Part shown: positions 35,201-47,200 of the stretch, piece by piece
Layout: each line of letters starts with the position of its first letter
Position numbering within the stretch: the first letter of the stretch is position 1
The notes under the pieces: generated by a model
Told to the model about the DNA's origin: nothing
Seen by the model: only the letters and a program-made list of their open reading frames with translations
Database searches by the model: none
Program-made: the position numbers and the translations under genes
Origin: Aspidiotus rigidus
Taxonomy: Eukaryota; Arthropoda; Insecta; Hemiptera; Diaspididae
Assembly (NCBI GenBank): GCA_035079385.1
Contig: JAVHKY010000005.1
Coordinates: forward strand, 2,914,001-2,978,000
Direction of reading: 5' to 3'
DNA length: 64,000 bases

Positions 35201-38200
35201 AACATTTTTCCAAGTCCCTCTCCTATCATAGAATTATAACTCGAGAGTCGAAATTTTTGCAAGTTTTTGGGCGGATGGCGCACGGCGGGCGTACGGGAAA
35301 TTTTTCAAAAAACCCTCCATAGAAAAGGTTCCTGTTAATATACCAACGAGAATGTGACTATCTCATTCAAAATTAAATATCAATGACACTGACAGCCGTA
35401 TTCCCAAATAAACAATATAAGTCCCTGAAAGTCCCAAATAAACCCTTAAGTAACCTCGCGAGATTACTTAAATATATTGTTGGTTCTTTAGGCAAACTTT
35501 ATATTATTTTATTTGTTCGGGAATGCGGGTGTCACATGCGGAGTTTGGGTACACGTTGGAGAAATACCCCATTGTCCAAGAAATTATTCTCACTTTGCTC
35601 AAAATATGGTCGAACTGCGCCGTAAATTGTCAAAAATAGAGTATTCTATGTGTAATCTCGTGAAAGGTAAACAAGAAAAGTGCAATGAAAAGCATCAACT
35701 GAGTTTGTCAATCTGTCATCGGCTATCATCTGAACAGCCATTGTCGTTATGTAATCGGTCGGGGTCGAAAGTGTACCCCACCCAAACTCGAATGATTACA
35801 TGGGAAAAATATTTTCGACACTAATAAATAGACTTGTAACTGGTTTTCAGAATGACTTCAGAATTTACATCTTAGGTAAATGCCATCAGTTTTATATGAG
35901 GGTCACTTTTCATTCCAACTGGTCTATGTTATCCAAAATTGTTTCTTCCTTGTCACTCTAATGTTTCCCTTTTTCTTCCATTTCTTTCTCTTTCTATTCT
36001 CATTCTTCTCTACTCTCATGAGACTAGGCCTAACATAGAGTCTACTAGGCTATACTACAAGGCCTTTACAGTAACTATATTAGAAAATAGACGGCTTCCT
36101 TAACGAAGTTAAACGAGGAACGCAGGGAACCTGTTTTATGAGTCGAATGGGATTTGGTATTGAAAATTCAAGGAAGCCTAGACCTAGATAAAGATAGTAT
36201 AAAGAAGGCCTAGACCTACTATAAGCCTATCATAATATAGTTTGAGAATCGTAAATTTTTCTCGCTCGAGAGACGAAATTTTTCCAAGTCCCCCTCCTAT
36301 CATATATAGCTCGGGAGTCGAAATTTTTCCAAGTCCCCCTCCTATCATATATAGCTCGCGATTGGAAATTTCTCTAAGTTCCTCTCCTATTATATATAGC
36401 TCGAGAGTCGAAATTTTTCTAAGTCCCCCTCCTATCATATATGGCTCGAGGGTCGAAATTTTAACAGGGAACCTGTTTTATGGGGGGCTATTTGAGAAAT
36501 CTGCCGTGCGCCGTGCGCCGTCCGCCGTCCAGCGAAAAACTTGGAAAAATTTCGACCCTCGAGCCATAGACGATAGGAGAGGGACTTAGAAAAATGACGG
36601 CTTCCTTAACGAAGTTAAACGAGGAACGCAGGGAACCTGTTTTATGATTCGAATGAGATTTGGTATTGAAAATTCAAGGAAGCCTAGATCATATATAGCT
36701 CGACAGTCGAAATTTTTCTAAGTCCCTCTCCTATCATATATGGCTCGAGGGTCGAAATTTTTCTAAGTTTTTCGCTGGACGGCGCACGGCGGACGGCGGA
36801 CGGCAGATTTCTCAAATAGCCCCCCATAAAACAGGTTCCCTGTTAAAATTTCGACTCTCGAGCCATATATGATAGAAGGGGGACTTAGAAAAAATTTCGA
36901 CTCTCGAGCCACATATGATAGGAGAGGGACTTAGAAAAATTTCGACTCTCGAGTCATATATGATAGGAGAGGGACTTAGAAAAAATTTCGACTCTCGAGC
37001 TATATATGATAGGAGAGGGACTTAGAAAAAATTTCGACTCTCGAGCTATATATGCTAGGAGGGGGACTTAGAAAAATTTCGACTCTCGAGCCATATATGA
37101 TAGGAGAGGGACTTGGAAAAATTTCCACTCTCGAGCTATATATGATAGGAGAGGGACTTAGAAAAAATTTCGACTCTCGAGCTGTAGATGATAGGAGGGG
37201 GACTTAGAAAAATTTCGACTCTCGAGCCATATATGATAGGAGAGGGACTTGGAAAAATTTCGACTCTCGAGCTATATATGATAGAAGGGGGACTTAGAAA
37301 AATCTCGACTCTCGAGCTATATATGATAGGAGGGGTACTTAGAAAAATTTCGACTCTCGAGCCACATATGATAGGAGAGGGACTTAGAAAAATTTCGACT
37401 CTCGAGCCATATATGATAGGAGAGGGACTTAGAAAAAATCTCGACTCTCGAGCTATAGATGATAGGAGGGGGACTTGGAAAAATTTCGACTCTCGAGCTA
37501 TGTATGATAGGAGGGGGACTTAGAAAAATTTCGACTCTCGAGCCATATATGATGGGAGAGGGACTGGAAAAATTTCGACTCTCGAGCCATATATGATAAT
37601 ACCAAATCTCATTCGAATCATAAAACAGGTTCCCTGCGTTCCTCGTTTAACTTCGTTAAGGAAGCCGTCATTTTTCTAAGTTTTTCGCTGGACGGCGGAC
37701 GGCGCACGGCAGATTTCTCAAATAGCCCCCCATAAAACAGGAATCTTATCTTACCGCTGGCTCGCGGAGCCTCAGGAAAATTCATTTCCATGATTTCATA
37801 TTTTTCTCAGAAGGGAGAATCGCTTGTCTTGGGGCTGGGGATCATTCTCATTTGTGTCACGAAAATGACGTCATAAAGATTCAGAAAAATTGTTTCCTCC
37901 TTTTTTGTGGTGCGTTTTTTGTTTTTTTTTTTTTTTTCTTAAATCTCAAATCCTCTTTATTTACTACTTCGGTTGTCCTTGGGTCTCTTTTTCCGCACTT
38001 GCTCTGCTCTCTTCCCTCAAGTCTCTAGTTTTCATTCATGACTAAGGACATACCCAGAAAAATACCAGAGATCGATCAGAAATAAATTCAATCGCCTCTC
38101 CTTGAACACGACTTCAATTTTTGATCCTTTTCGTCCATGTTCCATTATTTTGTCTTCTCTTCGTCCTTCTTCTTCTTTCCTCCCCTTTATCAGAGCAATT

Positions 38201-41200
38201 CTAGTGTTCTAACTCATATACTTATCCAAGTTGGTAGAGTATCTAACATTGGTTTTATGGCGACTCCCTCAGAATGAAAATGAGTTTGCAATTCAGCAAC
38301 AACCATAAGATCAGGGGCGACGCCTCAGTTTTTCTTTCGGTACATTGCTACTTACTACAGCTTCAAGTATATAATTTATTTTGTTATAGAAATATCCATT
38401 GTTGAGAGAACGAACCCTCTGATGACATCACAAGAAAAGCGTGACCTTTATCTGCTGCTGAGACTTTACAGGTTTAAATCACTGATAGAAAATATAGTTT
38501 GACACAGTGAGTTCACCTAGTTTTGGTATCAGTACATGTCAGGCCAAGGAAAATAGTCCATCAGATGAGGTTAAAACAGTTTAGAGGTCCGGGACTGTGA
38601 TGTCACAATCTGCTGACGTCATAGATCCATTTTTTTCAGGTTCCCTTCCTATTATATACAGTTTAGAGGTCCGGGACTGTGACGTCAAAATTTGATGACT
38701 TAATACGTCAATCTTGTGACGTCACAATCTGATGACGTCATAGATCCATCTTTCTAAGTTCCCTTCCTATTATATACAGTTTAGAGGTCCGGGACTGTGA
38801 CGTCACAATTTGATGACGCCATTAATTTTGTTCAAGTTCCTCTCCTGTAGCTACGAAGTGCAGGCCTGTGACTTCACAATTTGATGACTTCATACGTCAA
38901 CCTTGTGATGTTACAATCTCATGACGTCATAGATCCATTTTTTTCAAATTCCCTTCCTATTATGTATAGCTACAAAGTCCACAATTTGATGACTTCATAC
39001 GTCAACCTTGTGACATCACAATCTGATGACGTCATAGATCCATTTTTTTCAAGTTCCCTTCCTATTATATACAGTTTAGAGGTCCGGGACTGTGACGTCA
39101 CAATCTGATGACACCATCAGTTTTGTTCAAGTTCTTCTCTTGTAGCTACAAAGTGCGGGACTGTGACGTCACAATTTGATGATTTCACAGGTCAGCCTGG
39201 TGACGTCACAATCTACACTTTTCAGATCCAGGTGCGCCATAAAGCAGGTTCCCCGCCACCCCTCGTTCAACTATGTTAAAGAACTCGTGAGGTTTTTTTT
39301 CTTGCTGGTTAACTCGTTTACGTTCTAAAACGGTCAAATAAAAGTATTTTCAGAATTTCCTTTCAGTAGACACCCAGGTGTGGGAGATTTGAAACTATAC
39401 TTGGTGAGGAAACTTTGCTTTCTTCTTCTCATCATCCGTCTTTGTCATCATCAATCTTCTAAACATCTCTCAATGAATTTAGGAGAGTTTCACTCCGCCA
39501 AAAGGAAATTTTTCTCTACAAATATTTCACACTCCTCTTCACGTTTCTAGTCGAATTCTGTGGTTGAAGAGAAGAATACAAAATGTAGAATATCGGTGAA
39601 TAGGTATGCCAATGCAGGAACCCAAAAATGTTCAACCAAGAAATTACGAGCATTTCACTAAACTGAATGATGTGTACTAAATTTCGAATAATTTCTGCAC
39701 CAATTAAACGATCAACTATTTAATAAGCTCTTGAATGAACCAGTAGGTAAGCAAGGTTTGAAATGAAAAAATTTTGTGCGGAAAATTTCGTCTTTTCCCG
39801 AAACTAAGAATTGTAGAAAGAATTTATTTTTATACGTGGTAACATTTCTAATAGCTGATATTTTTGAAAAAGGCTCTCTAGGCCGGGAACGTAATAATCG
39901 CAAAAGCAAAATTAATATAGTTAGTCATAATACATGTACTCGTAATTTCAAAACCGACACCGATCAACTCACTCGTATGTACAAAGCGATGATTCATGAT
40001 TACACATGGTCTTCACTTTCTTCATCTTGTTCCTCACTCGTTTTATTTTGCTGTTTCAGTTTACTCGTAATCACGCTCAAAAAAGCTACCCAGGCTGGTA
40101 GTGAAACGTAGTGCTTTCTTATTGTATTATTTCAATGTGGTATTAAAGCCTTTTTCAAAAATATCAGTTCTAAGAATTGTAGATTAATTTTGTAGATATT
40201 TGCCTTTGTTCTAAGCTCCACGTCGAGCTTTGCGATCACCGAACGCGTGCACACCACTCATACATACTTCCCCTTTTTTCGAATAATAGCGGATAATATG
40301 CACCGACTATAAAGAATATTAAATAGAGGCAGGTGCAAAGACAGGTGCAATTAGGAATGCCTGCTTTTACCGAAACCAGTTCTAGCTGTAGCAAAGCTGT
40401 AAGAATTCGATCGTCATTATCTACGCAATTCGTCTGTTATACCCGAAAGAGAGTAGACGGAGAAAGGAAAGAACAGCGCCGAATTGTTCTTTGGAACCCA
40501 TTGAAAACTGTACGTGACTTTTATCAAATCGAACGGATTAACAAACAAAAGTTCCGGACCGAGCATTCAAACTCATTTACAGTTTGTATGAGAAAACCAT
40601 TCAATCGCTCGCCGATATCGCCGCAGTAAAGCGCCATTACCAATACGTTAAGTACAATAAAAATCACGCTTACGAATTTCTCAAGTTATTCCAGGACGAA
40701 CGGCCGAAAGAAAATATTTTTCTTCACGAAATATTTGAACGGCCTTCTCGTCGGGGTGGCTGTTACACCGTATTATTAATAGCCAACTGGATCACGTTAA
40801 GAATCTCTTTTTTTTTTTTTCTTCAGATAAAATCAGCCAGTCTACGAGTATATAATAATGTAATGATTTCATCGTTAACGTCTTGATGTTCCTTTTTTAG
40901 GATCTTGGAATTCAATCTCGTTCACTACAATATTGTAATTCAGAGAAGTGGACGTATTTTTAAAGTACCTAGTTAGGGGAGAGACGAGTAAGAATTTGAA
41001 ATTCTAAAAGAGGTCGATTCATCTTTTCTTCGTGTGTATTACGATTGTATGTCAGGCTCTCATTGACATTTTTAGATGAAGTTTTTCTATCATTTATCCA
41101 ACCAATCATTCACTCTCAGGTATTGTCGTAGTACTCGAATTTTTATTTTTTCGGAAATAATTTTAGAATTGAAAAAAACGTAACTAATTGAATTTAAGCC

Positions 41201-44200
41201 GACCAATAGATGGAGCGAAAGGAAAATTGAGTCAAGCGATGATGATGAGAAAAACTGAGTTATTGAAGTTGTATTTTCAATCCTCAACTATTCAAGGATG
41301 AATTCGGGCTTATGTTTTCGTTGTTTTTCGAAACTTTTGCAGGTGGAAAAATTGTGTAAAGTAGTCGCTTTTCGTCTGTATTACGTAATCACGAGCTACT
41401 GATAATTTTCCACAATTTAGGATTTCATTTTAAACTTCTCTTATCGCGTGTACTCTTGAGGAGGGCATTTCTAAATCTACTTGATGTTATCAAATTGGTG
41501 TAGTGCTTCGAAGAGTGGCGAATCCTCCGAGTACAACTGGTGAAGCCGCGATGAACCAAACAAAATCAGGGCCGAAAATATGTTCTTAATCGATATTTTA
41601 GCTCGCATCATCTTTTCTTTCGAATCTACTACTATTCCCTCTTCAATTTTAAGTGAAATGTCCATAAAAAACTGAGTGTAGCGAGGTACTTCACCCTCAA
41701 AAAACTCTCCTTTCGCCCTCTCCCGCCCTCTCCTGAGGAAAGCACTTGCTTTTCTGGGCTTCCAGCCTTAATTCTCGGTCCATAATTATATCCAGGTCCC
41801 GCTTGATGACGTCACATCCTCCTCCAGTTGTCTCTTGTGGGAACTGAAATTATTTTTGGATATGTATATGTCCTTAGGCTAGGGGTCAGTTAGAAATCTG
41901 CGTGACATGACGCTTTATGACGTCATCGATGATCTTGACCTACTTTAGGAACTTGAAAAAAATTTCGAACTGTAGCCTTCACTATACTAGGACAATATAC
42001 AGTATGCGAGACTGGCGGAGCGAATGAGCCTTCGAAAGCTGGTAGCTTAGAATATTGTATACTAAACTTATACAGGGCTATAATAAAGACTAAACTTACT
42101 CTAGCACACTTATGTGATTGAGCCCCTGAAAGCTGTTTATCTCATACTAGATCAAGAAGAGTGAGCGAACGAGCGGAGCGGGTAAGCTCCTTAAAGCTAG
42201 TTAGTTTAAAATATTTTATAATAGACTTATACCATAGGTTATAGAATGAAGACTAAACTGACCTTAGCAGCCGCGTATAGAATCGATATTTCGATACAAT
42301 CGAAATCAATATGTTGATATAATCGAGGTTTTTATATCTTTACTTTGTATTTCTTCGCAAACGCCCAAAGAAATGTACATCATTCAATTTTTTCCCTGAA
42401 GTGTAGGAATTTACTTGAACTTTTTTTTTCATTTTTATAGAGTTTGTCAATTATGTTTATTTGAGTAAATTGACATGTTACACATTAGGAAAGTACCTAA
42501 ATCAAATGGTAAGAAAACGTAATGGACGATAGTAAATAAACTCCCCGATAAGTAATCATATTTCGCGATATAGAATTTAAGGGGAACGATACAGTGACGG
42601 CGATAAAAAACTTCAAATGAACTTTAAAGGTAATAATGTAATGACTAATGAGATATTGTGTAACGAAAAAAAAAACATACGTTGTTATTGAATTTCGCCA
42701 GACGGCCCTTTTCCCTTCGCTGACCTAGAGGAATCCCCTTGGCTTACTCTGAGTCAGTCACTGACTTTTAGTGTATCTTCCTGCCAAGGCTACGCTTCCA
42801 AAGGCTCTTCTTTGAGAACACATTCCAAGAAGTATTCGAAAGTATCCCAGACTCCCCTTTTACTCTTGTATGCCATTAACATACGTGTGATGATCGGCGG
42901 TTTTTAATATCGGATGGACCCTTCCCCTTTTCGGTGAAGAACCTTACGGTTCTCAAGGGCCGGGCCCAATGGCTTAAGCACTAGTCCCATGTAATTCAAG
43001 AGGTATAGTCGGTGTCTCATAGAAAACGACACAATTTGTGCGAAGAGAATCGCGGTCTGCCGACCATTTTCTTATCAAGTCAACAAGTTTATGAACAAAC
43101 TGGCACACAAGCAGTCTTTCTCGTAATGTATGTGTACGCTTCATGGACGAATGTGTGCCTTCAAGCACACTATTTGTAAGAGGTCAGCAACATAGCCGCT
43201 TCTTCTGCAGACAATGAGAATGAAAGTAATCCACAATAACTTCCACCTTCTCGAGAGGGTGAAGTAATTAGACGATACTAATGTGTTATATAATCTTGTG
43301 TGTCGCATGTGCAGCACCGCCCGTTATCCATAGTGGAGTAGGTGCGGGTTGCGTATGCATTTAATATTGTTTCCTCCAACACCGGAATCGACCCTTTCGG
43401 GTATAACTTCAGTGAAGGAGGAATCTCCTACGCGAACCCCCTCTTCTACTCGGCAACTGCCAAGTTGCTTTGGCAACCGCCAAGCTGCGATGCCCCCCTG
43501 GCACGCACAAAAAAGAAAACAGCACTAGAGAACACACTCACATCACAAAAACGACACTATCACATCACATCAGGCGTAATAAGTCGCTGTTGCGTGAATC
43601 TCACTGTATGGTGCTCGTTAGACATATTCGTATAAACAGTGAACGTACCGTAGTAAGTTCACCGGAATAGAGGACGCGGAGCAACCATATAAACGCGAGA
43701 TTCTTTCAACAACTATAAAGGCCCTAACAATCTGGATGGTATCCTTCTTCCTCTTCTTCCTGCAGATCTGGATGTTGATGGTACACAGGTGTTGAGTAGG
43801 CCATAGCGTGGTTCTGCATTTGCCTATTCCATTCCTGGTCCATCTTCCTCTTCATGATGGTGGCTGCAAATGCAGACACCTGGTTCCATGCTTCTTCGGA
43901 ACCTAGCATGGTGGGTACCAGGCTACTCGGGTCGAGCGCTTCATCTACCCCGATCTCTTGGAGAGACCGACTAAGCTCGTCCCGCTCACGCCTCCACGCC
44001 TCACACTCAAATAAGGTGTGTTGTGGTCCATCATCCCGCCCTTGGTTACAGTGCGAACACGTTGCCTGCTCAACTTTCCTTAACTTCTCGTGAAGGTACT
44101 TGTTGAAGCAGCCATGGCCGCTTAACACCTGCGTCAGGTGAAAGTTCAGCTGACCATGGTGTCGGTTCATCCACTCATCAAGGTCGCGTATTAGCACACG

Positions 44201-47200
44201 GGTTGTCCATGTACCCAGCTCACTCTGGGCAATTCTTTCTTTCCACTTTACAAGCAAGGAGCGCCTGGCCTCCTGCTTGACCCGTAAAGCTTCTCGGTTG
44301 GTCGTCGTTCTCTTCTTTGCTTCGAACACCACCGCTCTCTCCTCAGCAAGGAGCTCGATTGGTGGTGAACGTGCTAATACACAAAGAGCCTCCGTCGAGA
44401 CAGTGCGGTAGGCACTAACACACCTCAGCACAGCTCTTCGTTGGATCTTTACCATCTCTCTTCTTCGGTATGGTATCTTCATGCAGTCGGCCCATACTGG
44501 CGCACCATATAGGAGGATCGACAAGGCGGTGCTCATCATGATCCTTCTCCTTGCTTCTCTCGGTCCTCCCAGGTTCCTCATAAGGCGGCTTAGGTATCCA
44601 ACTACCCGGCCCGCCTTTTCCGCTGCCATCAGGAAATGGTGCCTGAAGCTCAGCGTTGAGTCAAACCAGATGCCCAGGTATTTCATTTGCTTCTTGGTTT
44701 CAATTTCCACACCTCGCAGGCGAAAGGTGGGTGGCTTGAACTTCCGACGGGTCGTGAATAAAATGGCCTCCGTCTTACTTGCTGCTAGTTCAAGTCCAGC
44801 CGACTCGATCCAACGCGTCACATCCTCTAGGGCCCGGTTTACCCTGCTCTCCACCGCTACAGTTGTTTCGGCAGTGCATACCACCAGGGTGTCATCCGCA
44901 TAGCAGATAAGCTTAACCCCCGGTGGCAGCTTCACCTTAAAGATTCCGTTAAATGCGACGCACCACAAAAGCGGCCCAAGGACCGACCCCTGCGGCACCC
45001 CACAAGTAACAGGGCGCTTTACTGTACCAGCAGACGTCTCTGCTTGGATTTCACGGCAGCTAAGATAGCTGCTGATCATCCTGAGCAGGTATGCGGGCAC
45101 TCCTGCGTTCACAAGAGCTTCCAATATCATCTTCCATGGAATTGAATTGAACGCATTTCTTATGTCGAGGCTGACGGCTGCGCAAAACTGGCGCATATCA
45201 ATCGCTGACTTGGCTATCCTCTTCAGCCGGATCCCAGCATCTGATGTGCAGCGTCCAGTTTGAAAACCGTACTGGCTATCAGAGATTATATCTCTTTCCT
45301 TCAGATAGCTCTCCAAACGATTGGCTATCACTCTTTCTAGAAGTTTCCCAACATTGTCTAGCAGACAAAGTGGACGATAAGAGGATGGTAGACCAGGTGG
45401 TTTATCCTTCTTATCGATCAACGCTAGCCTGGCTTTCTTCCATCGCACAGGGAACAGTCCCCCAACAATTGCCGCATTGAATGTATCAACGAGCAGTGCT
45501 GGGTCAACTGAATGTATGGCGCTCCAGACTGGATTTGGAATCTCATCCGGGCCTGGAGCCTTCCAATACTTACCCCGCAGTCTATTGACTGCTGCATCAA
45601 CCTCCTCGGTGCCTAGGAGGGATATACCATCCTCTTCTACTATTGGTAGCGTTACCATTGGTGGTGGCTGCTGTGGGAACAAGCCATCAATGATTTGACC
45701 CACAACAGCCGGCTCCATTCGGCTCATTGCTGAGAGGCCTTTGAGCTTCTTCAGCACTAACTTATAGGGCTTTCCAAACGGGTCATCATCCGCCATCTCA
45801 CATAGCTCTCGCCATGCAGCACTCTTGCTGTCCTTGATGGCCTTCTTCAGCCTTTTACGAGCCAGCTGGTATTCGGGTGCAACCGCCCGCGCCCCTTCGC
45901 GGCCACTACTACGCTGGTATATCCGGCGCTGACGGTTGCACTCTTTTCTCAAATCGGCAATCTTGTTGGTCCACCAGTAAACAGCCCTCCTCTTCTTTGG
46001 TGGACCTTGCCTGGGCATGGCTACATCGCAAGCTTTGGTGACAGTCTTGATCATCCTCTCTGCTGCCACCTCCGCATTGCCTTCTTGCTCTTCTTCTTGA
46101 TCCCATGTGAGAGCAAGATAGCTAGCCTTCAAACGGTCGCTATTCAGCTTCCTAACGGCCCACTTTCTTACCAGCTTTTGTGGAGCAGCGACCTCAACTT
46201 CCCGGTGGATGGAGAAGCCGATACACCGGTGGTCGCTCCCAGATAGCTCCTTGTCCAGTACCGCCCAGCCTTCTATTTTTCGGGCTAGGCTCTCTGAGGC
46301 AAAGGTGATATCAATAATGGACCCGTATCCTTGATGCACTCGGGTAGGAGTGTTATAATGTGTTATATAATGAATAATGAATATGAAATTGAGAATGATA
46401 CCTAGGTGGTATCTTAACGACAACTTTTAGAGCACCGAACTGAGACATAATTTTGTGCTTCTTAAAATATATTATCTATCGTGCTCAAATTGCTGTTGAT
46501 TTCTTTTTTTTTCCAACTTACTGATCAACTGTTCGTCAGTCCATCGTTCTAACAATCATGCTATTTGCATATCCCATTACCTATCGTTACAATGAGCTGT
46601 TTTGTCTGGCCAATAAATACTCTCCTACTTGAAATCATTCTTGGTCTCGAAGATATTTCAGTAAAACTGTTGCACTAAATTCCTTACTCTCAACTTCCAA
46701 CTCTGCAAACACAATTTTTTTCATCTCGATACCGAGAAAATGCTGAGAAATGTTTTCGCCACTATTGAGATTCATCGGCTCAACAACTCGTGGACCGATA
46801 CCCGATCTTTCCTTCACTCTTTTTAAAAAATATGAACTTCATAGCTATCGTTCAAACAACATTTTACCTACGCCTATGGTCGAGCTATAAATTATGTACG
46901 CGACATCTATATTATACGTATTTTTGCAACTTGATTGCTCATCTGCCAGTATAATTACAGCGGGTATTTGAATCCAATTTCCGAATAGTAATTTTGAATA
47001 TATTGAAATCGATTAGAAAGAAAACTCGTCATCGACGTTGTGCGAAATAATTTACACGACAAAACATTTCATCGAGAGCACAGTATTGGATTTGACAAAT
47101 ATAAAACAGGAAATGAAGCACCGAGGCACGCTAAATTGACTCCATAGTACGAAGGTGTGGTAGAGGCAGTTAACTCTATAAAGGATATAACAAGGCAACT

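Noticed and set aside
36184..37523. ORFs of IGGGLRKISTLELYM repeats
   Set aside because: Products of a 45-bp tandem unit whose length is a multiple of three; present on both strands.
36850..37610. Regular 45-bp array resembling a CRISPR array
   Set aside because: Whole units are repeated without unique spacers, the genome is eukaryotic and no cas genes exist.
46356..46423. First 22 codons of the 899-codon frame as the true start of the R1-like protein
   Set aside because: They lie in the target duplication and host flank beyond the element's 5' truncation point.
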